Below are positions 14,501 through 25,700 of a stretch of 64,000 nt of DNA, one piece after another. Below the pieces are notes generated by a model, which saw only the letters and a program-made list of their open reading frames with translations, was not told where the DNA came from and ran no database searches. The stretch spans positions 7,254,001 through 7,318,000 of the forward strand of contig OU612075.1 of assembly GCA_914767715.1 (NCBI GenBank). The letters are read 5' to 3'. A program made the translations under genes and the position numbers. Positions within the stretch are counted from its first letter, which is position 1; the number at the start of each line of letters is the position of its first letter. Source of the stretch: Membranipora membranacea. Taxonomy: Eukaryota; Bryozoa; Gymnolaemata; Cheilostomatida; Membraniporidae.

Positions 14501-17500
14501 TACATCCCCACATCCTGACATCCAAAATCCCAGCATCAATATATGTACTCCATTCCTGTCAAATATGTCTTGACCTTTTCAAGACTAGTCTGATTCCCCA
14601 GACTCCTGCCACCCCCCCCCCCCCCCAGTCCGATGGCAAGACAGAATCCTCAATGAGACCCAGAGTAGATGTTTACCTTTGACAAGTAGAAGAAAGGTCC
14701 CGCTCCAGTCTCCTGAAGCTGCTTCCCATGATGGAACATGACAAATGCAAAGTCGACAATAGGCCCGGGAAGGGGTGTACCATTCACTGTAAAATTGTGT
14801 TCCACCATGTTCCACGCTCTCGGTCTAATCATGAGAATCGGTGCTTTGTCGATACTTGGTACTCCTAAATTTATAAGATGGACATGATTAAAAGAAATCA
14901 AGTTGTCTTATCACAAGCCACAGACCCAGAGCATGGGCAGCAAAGTATTAGTTGCTTTAGGGGCGTGGCCACAATATCTGCACCAGGTTGCCCTCTGTTT
15001 GTAGGCAGGTCGGAGCACACCTTGGGACAAACCCAGGTTGATGGACTGCAGTGGGCAGATAAATAAATGTTTTAACCGGCAACCTGAATGACTTGTAGAA
15101 AAGAGTTTAAGCATTTATTTCTAAAATATCCTAGAACAAGGTAGTTGTCTCTGGTGGCAGAATTGGATTGCAAAGTCGGATATCAAGATGCAGTGCTTTG
15201 ATACACAACATTTTAACTATCCTCGCCATCAGAGAAAGTAAAATAACTTAAGCAATATCCAAGGTAGAGCTGAACATTAAGACCTAGGAGTCAAGGGAGT
15301 TGATTTGCGGGATTTTTGTGTTCAAATTGACAAAGATAATGGCCAACTCTGATAGTAAGTTGACGATAATACCTAGAGCAACTAGTCTATGGAAAGAGCA
15401 TGGAACAAAGATGTTGATGATGCTACCGAGCTAGCACAAAAAATGTATTTTTGTATCATTATCAGCAAGGAATTGTTTAAATGTAATGTCTATCTGTGCT
15501 TTGAACTTGACAACGGATCAATTAGAAGTTAATTACTGGCGCTATCTTGATAATTACCATGCCACACCAGGCCCGTAGTTATAGGGGAGGCAGGGATGCT
15601 ATGCCTCCCCTAGAATGTTCGATAGAATGGCCTGAAAATGCTGTGATTGAATATCTCATGTCAAAATCAGCTCCTCTGGGATTACCATTTGCTTATTATA
15701 TGTCCTTAATTGCTTGAGGAGCAGCTTACAGCACTCCTCCCTGTGATACTTTTGCCTCCCCTACCATTTTTTTAAAACTACGGCCCTGCACAATCACTAC
15801 TAACCTTCAACATCCCCATTGATGACCCTGTATATGTTGTAGTACCCTTGGAGCTGGTTCTTCCATGAGGGGCAATGACCATCATCAAAATCCACCTAGA
15901 AAAAAATACCAATTCTTATTCGTAAGGCAACAGGCAGAGGCAAATACTCTTAAAGACCATAGAGGTTTGAGCCGTTGGTAGAAATAAAAAACTTTCCGAA
16001 TTGATATCTTTGTCTTGCATTTACTGTTCACACTAGTCAAGCCAAGCAAGTGCCAGCGCCAGCGCCACCTGCCCAAGCACAGTTCACTTCACACCCTCCT
16101 CCCTCCCAGTGCTGGCTGATACAACCTACGCGAAGCATGAGTAAATCAATACATGAACCTTCCATTGTAATACAAAAACATTAATCAAAAGACATAGAAG
16201 TAGAATTTGAAATAACATGGCATGGGATTGGCAATGCCAGTCGAAATTGCTGGATACAGAATGTTGTAAAAGGGAGCTAATGTCTTGTCTGTTTACATTC
16301 AAATTATGATAATTATATTATTTAGTACATGTGTTGAAACAATTTGCATGGAATAAGAGCAAACTCCTACCTACTTATTTCCTGGATAATTGAAATTAAT
16401 TCACAGGGCTTACATTCTCAGTGCAGTTAAAATTATATTTGTAGATCAACCCTTGATCAAAACATTGTAATTGGAAAGCCACCAATTCAGTTCGCATACC
16501 GCAAGATTTCAAAATTCATCAGCACTACGCGGTCCTAACTAAGATGCAGTAGACTAGTTGGGTCCCCATTCATGCTGTTTGCTGGAAAAATTATCTTAGG
16601 CGTTTAAAGAATAAATAAGGTCAAGCTGAGCTGGAATTTGGGCCGGGCTAGAGCTGGGCTGAGTAACAAATAAGTCAGAAAGAAGGCCTAATATTTCAGC
16701 TTATTATTTCAGAGTTATAGTTGGGTTGGGAATTAGCTGGTAATTCATATAAAGACATTTGGCAGACATCAAAGATGTAAGGACTGGTGTTTCTTTACTA
16801 TCATATCATGTATGACAAAGCATAAGTTATGAAAAATGAACATGATGACCCAGATATATGATTCTAGACATCAGACAAAGGCAGCAGTTTCCCATCATAT
16901 CTACTGGTTAAAATTACTAATTCACGCTGACTGAAAAGTGTAATTACACCATCACAACCTTCTCTATATGCAAGCTGTCAAGCAGCCTCAGAATCGGATA
17001 TCTAGCAATACGGTTGGGGGAGTGAGTACACTTCCTGTCAACTTAGCACCTTCACCAAGTGTGGTCCTGGGCTATACCGTCATGATCGTGATAATGTAGC
17101 CTGAGAACCAAATCAACACCGTTGACATGGTAGTTACAATAATGACACCCCCTGAGAACTTCACACCTTCTTCGGTTGTAGTCCTAGGCTAGGGGGTAAT
17201 ACCTTCGAGGTGATTATCACCTCGTACAGGTTTCAATCAATATGGAATTGTAGCATCGAACATCAGCCATGCCTAGCATTATCTGTATGGCTTTCTTTGT
17301 GGAGTAGTGTTAACAGAGATTGTCAATAAGTGTTGGTATAAAACTGTGGCAGAGAAATTTTGGAGAGTTAGTTCAATCCTGTCACCGATGACACTCATGG
17401 AACCTGCATTGGACCTCAGCACTGCTTGATAACAGGTAATCTTTTTATTCGAATAGCTGTCTTGCGTAATTATTTAAGCTTGCCTTTAACAGTGCATTTG

Positions 17501-20500
17501 CTGCTAAAAACTGGTAGCCATTGTAGGTAATATTTGGGTGTTGTTTCCTAAAAATTCTTGAAAGACTGTTTTTCACCAATGGATGCCTACAGAATTTTCT
17601 CGACCACAATGACAATGGTTTTCAAAGTACCTACTCCAAATTTCAATCAACATCGCCCAACATCTTGACAACCATATGTTCTCAATCATAAATTTTCTAT
17701 ACGTGTTCCACTATTTGACAAGAATTCTTGCCATACGATTCTTCGAGTTGCTCCTGTTGCTCTTCTGCGCGTCAGACCCATGTAATGTCTAAGAAGTATG
17801 GAAGCTATCCAGCACACGTTCCCAATTTAATTGTGGGGAGATCTTTATTCTTGTAGATGTGTTATCTAACAGCTGTTTCCTTTCTTCCAATCTACTTTTT
17901 GTCAAACTTTTCCACTAAAATAATTCAACTCTTCCACAATTCATCTTTTTGAACCAGATATGTTGCAACATCTTCCCTTTTTCATTGAAAAAAATTTGCC
18001 CTCGGAAGAGACTTTAAAGTTTGTTCATGCGCCTTTCTTTATGTCGAGACGATAAAAATTCTAAACAGAACACCCTACAGAAATGAGATTTGGTGCGATA
18101 GCGAATTATTCCTCTCTGTATTGTTATTGTTGCTGTTGTTCCTATTGTTGATTATTATTGTAATTTGTGTATCGTTACTCAGCCAGTCTGTGGAACAAAC
18201 TGTTTACTGATTTCTGTTCATGTTCATGGTTCTTCAACAAGCTGGTGTTAGAGTGAGTTCATGCTACATCCTCTTGTCATGACCACATTCCAATACCATT
18301 TTGATGTCCAACAACACTTTCTTCTTACTTCAATGGAAACTAACAAAACTAAAACACTGTGTGAAGTTGTCTTCTTCTAATGACTGAATGCTTCAGTGTG
18401 AAGTTGTCGTCCTCTGTTGGATGAATGCTACAATTAAACTTCCAATTCGCTTCTGTTAAGTTCAGAATGAGGAAGGAATAGTATGAATGTTTTGGTGTAG
18501 ACATGATTTCAGTTGATCATTTATTCCAACTGGTCCTGTCTAAACCAATACCTACATGCTTCATTTACATCACAAAGCAGAGCTGCAACAAAGCTCTTCA
18601 AAGGAGGAAGGACAAGAGTATATTATTGCCTGTAATCTGTGAGATATGTTTTTTCCCCTTCCCCCTGTCAACTGTTTTACTGTGTGAATAATCGTTATCA
18701 CTTGTCAGCAAATTAAGATTTCTTGATAAGCTCGTATTTCTGTATCAATTGCAAACCCATTTACCTGAATGCCGTTGGCTTTGGAGTTTAGAGCCTTTTT
18801 GAATAATTCCAAGTTGGAAGGGGATACATCTCCGCAGTCAATCTTTCTACATCTCACTCTCTCTGGTACTGGGGCTACCTTCCATGATTTGTCCCCTCTT
18901 ATATGCTTTGTCTTCTCTGAAAAGTCTGGAGTGGACCTGTTTTCATCTAACTCTAATTTCCTTGCGATTCTTCTTCGATATAGCTAAACAAATCCAGACA
19001 AACAAAAAACAGTGATATTTCTCAAAAGCAAAGAATAAAATGAGACTAACTGAAGTGAGAGACTTGATTTGAAAAAATAACTTTAGCATTCCGTGGATTG
19101 CAACCTGCACACACACACACCGAGTTTAATAGCAATAACAAGCAGTTATCTCCACCTGGGCCAAAGAGAAAACGATTTCTACTATTCTTTCTCCCAAGTC
19201 GCGCCAAAAATCAATATTAGACCCAATATTGGGCCATTTCGATTAGAATGTGACCAGGCCTGGTTTTGTTAAAGCATCGTCTTTGGCAACTTCACTATCA
19301 GATGTTTTTCCCATAACCTACTCCTAGTTTTGAGAGAGGCTAGGTTATTGCTAAGATACCTACAAAGTTTGATCTGTGAACACTACGGTTTCAAGGCCGT
19401 AGAGTCTTAAACTCTTTTAATGAAGTTGAATTACCCGATTTTAATATTTATTTTGGGCTAGAACAATTTAATAAAGCTACAATGCCCACACCAGATAGTA
19501 GGTGCAGATGGGAGAAAAATCTTGCAGTTGCAGAAAAAACCGGGTTGTCGGTTTGATTGAATATGCCCTTTGCCACTGATCTTAACTCCAATGCCAGGAA
19601 AACCAAATATTGGTATGTCCAACATAAGCAGAAAAGACAGTTATCAACGAATGTTTTTCATTCAAGAATATATAATGGTACCTGTTCTATCTCATAGGAA
19701 AACTCGTTGTACATGTCAGCAACAAACAGTTTTGCTTCATCTGTGAATATACTGTCTTTAAACTTTTGAAAGCCATCAGGTGCTGCTTCAACTACAACTC
19801 TCCACTTGTCAAGCGTGTCCTGTCAATTATACATACATTTGTGTGTAAAGCAAGATGAAACTAGGGAGCTTAGATAGCACTCCATAGCAATCAAGCGGGT
19901 TCAATTCCCACTCTAGCACACGGGATTTACTCTGACCCTTCTACCCAACAACCACTGAGATCAAGGAGTTAGAGCTTGCTGAGATTAACTTCAACCAACA
20001 GCTCTCACGAATCACTCATATCTCAAACTCAGACAACTTCTATATAATGTCTACAACTCTGATTACTTTTCTGATGTAACACACTCATCCTTCTACCTGT
20101 TCTAATCAAAAATTTTCAATCACAATGTTCTCTTGAGAGTACCGTCTCAAATCACAGCCTTCCCCCTACCTGCGCATAAGACAAGGCAAGGTGAGATCTC
20201 CGTATCCATTTATTTACCGTTAGTATAAAGAAAAACTTTTCATGTTGAAATTAATCAATAACATATAGTTGGCCACATTTCAATGTGGCCTGCTTCCAAA
20301 TAGTCCTTGGCAGTAAGGCCATGGCCTTGGCGGTGGCCGACAACTATGAAGACATCAAATACAGTAATAGAAAAACATCCTTGTGATTGACCGACAGTAT
20401 CAACTCACGAGTTAGAGAACGTAGGCTAGATGACCAAATTATAGTTTCAGCAGGATGTATAGGGGTTTGCATGTTGCCCTTACCAGAAATTATGGGGCAT

Positions 20501-20628
20501 ATAAAGCACTAAATCAGGTACATACCTTCAAAGTACTCCAAATGTTGGCCGTCGATTGTTTCAGGCCAACCACAAGATATACACTGGAATGTACCAACAA
20601 ACTATAATAGACTCACCTTACAAGTCAT
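8563..20628 (-). CDS. Malate synthase, 12 exons recognised, C-terminal exon not found
   Basis: Malate synthase condenses glyoxylate and acetyl-CoA to malate (glyoxylate cycle). Minus-strand exons in order: 20617-20628 (MTCK, start uncertain), 19682-19819, 18765-18983, 15805-15895, 14677-14864, 14062-14121, 13626-13782, 10470-10662, 9735-9909, 9192-9264, 8881-8948 and 8563-8718. Every junction is GT-AG and the phases agree, giving about 510 residues. Family motifs appear in order: [32 protein letters not shown] (catalytic Arg region), [17 protein letters not shown] and GLNCGIWDY (metal-binding Glu and Asp regions), [28 protein letters not shown] and [20 protein letters not shown] (catalytic Asp). 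The family is usually 530-550 residues, so a final exon of about 25-40 residues is missing from my model. The third intron (15896-18764) is the largest at 2.9 kb. The GGMNAK segment differs from the common GGMAA. The MTCK start exon is the weakest part. Confidence 0.92.
11640..12199. mobile_element. Mutator-like MITE with perfect 9-bp target-site duplication
   Basis: A 560-base element with inverted ends of roughly 60 bases. It begins CGGTAACTGTAAATTGCTG and ends with the reverse complement. It is flanked on both sides by CGCTTGATC (11631-11639 and 12200-12208), a perfect 9-bp duplication as expected for Mutator-like elements. The arms contain a tandem CTGAACAG motif (four copies left, three right). 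No coding frame is present. It lies in the malate synthase intron between the 13626-13782 and 10470-10662 exons. A second palindrome (about 11915-11977) sits inside it. Confidence 0.88.
14440..14536 (+). repeat. Degenerate short tandem repeat, (ACATCCC)-like
   Basis: A run of about ten imperfect units of 9-11 bases containing CATCCC or similar (for example GACATCCCGGCATCCCTACA), in a malate synthase intron. A poly-C run follows at about 14611-14626. Confidence 0.6.
14902..15036 (+). repeat. Third, diverged copy of the 6-7.5 kb repeat (3' part only)
   Basis: It shares CACAATATCTG.ACCAGGTTG and GGCAGGTCGG.GCACACC with the ends of the copies at 5998-6613 and 6985-7553. It lies in a malate synthase intron. 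Confidence 0.6.
15568..15788. repeat. MITE-like repeat with CAGGGCCGTAGTT ends, copy 1
   Basis: The left end CAGGCCCGTAGTT and right end AACTACGGCCCTG are inverted; GGGGAGGCA/TGCCTCCCC extends the pairing inward. The internal sequence (ATGTCAAAATCAGC.CCTCTGGG, AATTGCTTG.GGAG) recurs at about 40325-40480. The CAGGG-type ends recall hAT elements, but no clear 8-bp duplication was seen. Confidence 0.65.
17206..17224. repeat. Perfect 19-base hairpin in a malate synthase intron
   Basis: CGAGGTGA, TTA, TCACCTCG form a perfect 8-bp stem with a 3-base loop. It follows one of two loosely repeated segments (TGTGGTCCTGGGCTA near 17061 and TGTAGTCCTAGGCTA near 17177). No function is apparent. Confidence 0.5.
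19890..19935 (+). repeat. Possible tRNA-derived SINE fragment (B-box-like GGTTCAATTCC)
   Basis: GGTTCAATTCCCACTCTAGC resembles a polymerase III B box and T arm. The expected D arm is not convincing. A CAAGGAGT motif follows at 19962. Weak call. Confidence 0.3.
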
Positions 20629-22724
20629 TTTCCTGCGAGTGTCAAACGTGGTATTAGATCAAGTAGAATCCAACAACAAGCTAAATGGTGGAACCTATTG
20701 ATACTGAGTGCTGGGCTTGTTTTGCGCCTTACTCCTCAGAAACTTTACAAAACACTTCAATTCTATATAATAAAAGTGATCTATGAGTCTCTGCAAAAGT
20801 TGCATAAATATAATGGTTATGTTGCAGATATCTTTTACATTTATTTTGATGAATGGGACATTTTGGGAATGCATTAAACTGTGTCACTAGATAATCATAA
20901 CACATCTATTTAACATGAATGACTGACATTAACAACTGATTTTTGAAGTTAATGTTAGGTTTACAGGTATGACCAGAATGTTTTATAGCCTAGGCAATGA
21001 CTTTTCAAAAACTTGTGAAAGTTGGTGCAGCGTGCCTGCCGGTAAAGAAAATTGAATGATAACAAAACCTTTATCAGGGGAGACACCTCGGGAAGGCATA
21101 ACCCCACTGGTAATCAATGTCAAGAATGGACTTTTGTGTTGATCATAACAAAGCTGCTAATCTATACAAAACTCGTGATGTAACTTATTTCAAAAGCAGA
21201 CAAATCGTTCTGTCCAAAACTAGCAGATGGTCTGATGCTTAGAGAGATTCGTGTTGAAAGGGGGAATGGGGTTTCAAAGCTTCTTAGATCGAAGCCTGAC
21301 ATTTCTCACGACTTGACAGCACCTTTGGCGTAGGCAGTCAACGCTGGGTGACAAACATGTAGTGTCATTTCATATTTCTGTTGTATCAGATAGTATCAGA
21401 TAGGCAAAAATAATTGCAAAATTTTCACACATCCTGAGCATTGACACTCCCTGTATCACACCTTATGTGACATAGATGCGCAGGTGCCCGCAGGTGACAG
21501 CTTGATGTCCATCAAAGCCCCTGTCAGACCGATATTTCACCTGAGGATGATAGGGTGTTTCTAGGGGTGATGGGATAGGTGAGATAAACGCAGTATTTGG
21601 AGTAGAGGTGGTGACAGTCAGTGACGCAAACAGATGCTGAGATAGTTCCGTCGTCAGTAATAATGCGAGAGATTTAATGCTACGCTGATTATTTGATACT
21701 GATCACCCCTCTAGACTACCCCCTGTTTATGACAAAACAGATGGTGGGCTGCCGCTAAAGAGGGACGCAAGGTGCCCTGATCCTCATACTGAGAATGTGA
21801 TACATCCTAGAAAACTAGAATGCATCCTAGAGGTGAGGCCATAGAGGACCTCCTAATCATAAGTGTGCAGCAAGCTGCCAAAACTGAACTGGCACTAATC
21901 GGCCATTGGCAGTGACACTTTGATCTTAGCCAATAGGCCGAGAAGCCGAGAAGCTAGACTACTAGTCAGCAATAATACTTGCGCATGATTTTAATCTATA
22001 ATGGTAGAGCGTTAGATCTTGTAAACATTCTTCTTGACGATGTTCAGAAGTTATTCCGTGAATATGGATTGCAAAAAATTTCTGCTAGTCTTCTGTTAGC
22101 ACAATTTGAACCAAACACCAATCCTAATCTAAATTGATGCTAATTGAATCTTGAATTTAGCTCATGAACGGAATGGACAACTCCCTCATGGTAAAACGGT
22201 CACTGGCTCAGAAGTCCCATTTCTTGCACTGTAATAAGAACTATCTATTGTTTATTGCCATTTTAATATTGAGTAGTGAAATACTCTGGTTTCGAAACAA
22301 ATGTCAGGGGGTCGCATGACAAGCTAAGCATAGAATATAGATGCATAATAATATGGTATTCTGATAGAAAAATAGAAAAACAAAGTTGCATATGTTTATA
22401 AGACTACCTCAAAATCAAGGTAAATATAACTGAAGTGCCCTGATTGCTTTGTTTGGGGGGGTGTTAATAGCCTATGGTTCATATTTTATTGCCACTCCTT
22501 CTAATATTGCTTTGACGGACGAATAAAGATGCTTAGGTTATACAATCAATCGACAGCGAAACCAGGAATTTAAAACCCACACATTTGGCTCCCTGGTTGT
22601 TCGTGTTGGAATACAAGATGTCATTGAAGTCTGAAAAGCCTCTCTGGGTTGGGTCGGAAAGAAGACCTACCAAAGAAACCTATCCAGGCTAGTGATATCA
22701 TCAACCCATAAAAGTTTAGCCACT
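20629..22724. other. Intergenic region between malate synthase 5' end and ankyrin-gene 3' end
   Basis: This should hold the malate synthase promoter, since the two minus-strand genes are arranged head to tail. No coding exon is supported. A U2 snRNA-like fragment lies at 21916-21953. AATAAA on the minus strand near 22475 is a likely polyadenylation signal for the ankyrin gene. Confidence 0.5.
21916..21953 (-). pseudogene. U2 snRNA 5'-end-like fragment
   Basis: On the minus strand, CTTCTCGGCC, TTGGCTAAGATCAA and AGTGT match the highly conserved U2 5' domain, with CTTCTCGG duplicated. The branch-site-recognition GTAGTA and the Sm site do not follow, so this is a broken copy or a U2-derived repeat rather than a working gene. 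Confidence 0.6.
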
Positions 22725-25700
22725 TCATATTAAAAGTGTTACTGCCATTAGGTGAGCGAACGTCACAACAGCCAAAGCCATGCTCTCGACTTGCTCAATA
22801 TATACATTCAGCTTTTGAATGTGGGTTGGTTTGACACTGTTTCGTAATATTTGCAGTTCGCTTTTCAGTGATTCCACAGTTTCCACCATGAAGTTAGGAT
22901 TAAACTTTCTTCCGTTGGTATTAGACTGACGAGTTTCTCTGGATGGAGTTGCTGCCCCTTGACGTGGTGTAGGAAGGTCGGACTGTCCATAGTTTGATGA
23001 GGATTTCGATTGATTGTTGTTTCTGAAATGGAAGAAACATATGTGTGATAATTGTAATCAATACAGATAGAGAGCGAACAAACTTTACTTTCGTCAAGAC
23101 AACTAAAATGATCTGACAAGATTTGATTGAACAGGGCTGACTATCTATAGCCCTACATCAGGTTGTAGCCTTGGTATCTGCTACATATGTATGAGTATAA
23201 ATACTTTTCCTTGATTGATGATGTATATGTATCAATGGTGGGGAAGGGGTGGAGGGTTCTGATGACAATATTATCCGTATGGCTTTCCCTCCATAACCAT
23301 CAATATATTATATTTCGGCATAGAAGGTTCAACTTAGAGAGTTGAGTTTAGTGTATGAACTTGTGGGTTGGTACCCAAAATATATTGTTTTGCACACACA
23401 ACAATGTAGGAAGCTTGTTACTGAAAATATTTATATACACATGAGATTTGCTAGTGGATAAAAGTTTTCTCTGAGCTGTTAAGGTCAACAAACAACATCT
23501 TGTTAAAAATCTATTCACATTTCAGATGGTATCACTAATATTATATGGAGAAATGAGTGGAAATTCACACAATATACACATATATTTCGTTTTGCCAAAC
23601 ATGAATATCTTCTTGTGCATCCGGTGTTAAAATCAAATAATTAATCATCTTGTATATCAACCTATATGAATGGTTTGAACACCTTTGTACGCAATCATCT
23701 AACATCAGACATGTGTAATGTATTCGGATAATTACTTGGCTATCAAATCCTGTTATAAGTTGTGACTAATGTAACTCAAAGCTTTTGTGCTTTTACTGAG
23801 CAAGTATAATTACAACTGGTCAAGCAGTGGATGTTCAACCATCAGAGAGCTGTGAGGTGTTTTATTTTGTCTCACCATTTTACAATCTACCTATTCATAA
23901 TGGAATATATCTATCTGATTACGAGATGAGACTATTATGCTATACACACTCAATGTTATTGTAAGTAAAGATCATCATTGATTAATATATTTCAGCATTC
24001 AATTAGATTCCTTTGTTTTGACTGACTTCTGAACTGTTTGATTGTCAAAATAATTATCCTCTTTATTGTAATTTGCAATGTGTAATGAAGACTAGGAAAA
24101 TGGATCAGCACCTATCTTATCAGGTTTATTTTTATAGAGAGCACAACCATCACTCGCTCATCACACCGCACAGCTAACATACACCCAAATCTGCAGGGTT
24201 AGAGTCTCATAAGGTCATAATTTGTAAGTTCATATCAACCGTTTTTGATTATATTATAATGATTGTTTTATGCCAAACCTGCTCTGTTTATGTAATATCG
24301 TATAATTTTGAACGTTTATAGAATCTTATCATAACAATTGTCATTTTTATACAGGTTACGATATCAATACAATCAGTTAACTTTTACGACAAGACCTATC
24401 CTGCAACAGTAACCTTGGTAAACATTAGACAGAATTTGGTTGCATTTGGAGATGCTCCCTCTCAAGCTGTCCGCCTCTCACCAGGGGGCTTACCGGTAGA
24501 ATTGGAACAACCCAAAGTGAGGAAAAGTGGATCAAACTTTATCTAGGTAAACCAATGAGGGTGTTTATCGGGTAAGCATAAGGCAATACTCACTCCATTC
24601 GTGGTGTAAGAGGTCGGGCGTTTTGCTGAATGTATTCTCTTACCATAGCCCTGGCTAGTGCAATCTCCTCATTCAGTTTGCCATACTGCCTGTAAAGAAA
24701 CAAACAATCAATTATTATGACACATTTTATCATCCAGACTCAGCCACTCTAATGACGAAAGGGAGTAAGATTAGCATCCTTGCTGGAGATAATAAACAGT
24801 GAACTGTTTTTTAACAAATGATGGAAATATTCCCGAATTTTGGCACAGCTGTATCGCATAGGTATGAGGAGACTAATTGAATATATCTGTGAAATGAAAC
24901 TCTCCAATACTAATTTTTAACAATTGATTTTCGAATCCCCTCTTAAACATACAATACCTGACTTGACGATACAGGATTACATAAATACAAATCTCAATGG
25001 GGTTTGAAACTGCTAGCAATGTCATGCTTTCGAGAGTACCTGTACAGAACCACAGCTTTGTCGTCACCGAGGCCAAGTGTAAGAATCATGGACTCGAGAC
25101 TTTGAACTTTCTGTTTCAAAGTGTCAACAGTGGCTTTATCGACCCCAATTGGCTGATGGAACTGACCAGGGTGGCTGGGTTGATTCTCTGAAAAAGACAA
25201 AATAATACTGAATCATCATCAAGCCTGTAGTCAGACTTTATATATCATCAGTGCAAGGATCGTCCTCTCACAAAAAAAGAGCATATAACTCCCGTATTAC
25301 AGATAAACTACAGTAATTTCTTCTACACTTTTAGAGTGTATTTCATACCAAGACTCAGTGAAAGTGAACTTTGTAGGAAAAAAATACCTCTAGACACGCC
25401 GACAGGATGAAGCTCTGTAGTGTGGGGATTGTTCCTCCTCGGTTTTAACTTGTTTTGCCGTCGGCTAGATTGACTTGTTAGGTTTCTTGGAGATAACGGT
25501 GCCCTAGGGGACAATGGTATAATATTGCTATTGTCAATTTCGTTCTGGCCTATCTCTAAAGTTGAAGGTTTTAAAGGTTGTAAAGTGGTGGGTGAGTTAT
25601 CTGTCACAGGGGTGTTATTAGGATTAGTGTCCTCTGGAATCATATCTAGAATCGTCCTCTCCCTTATAGGTGGTTTCGGTGATTCGTACCCCTTTTCTAT

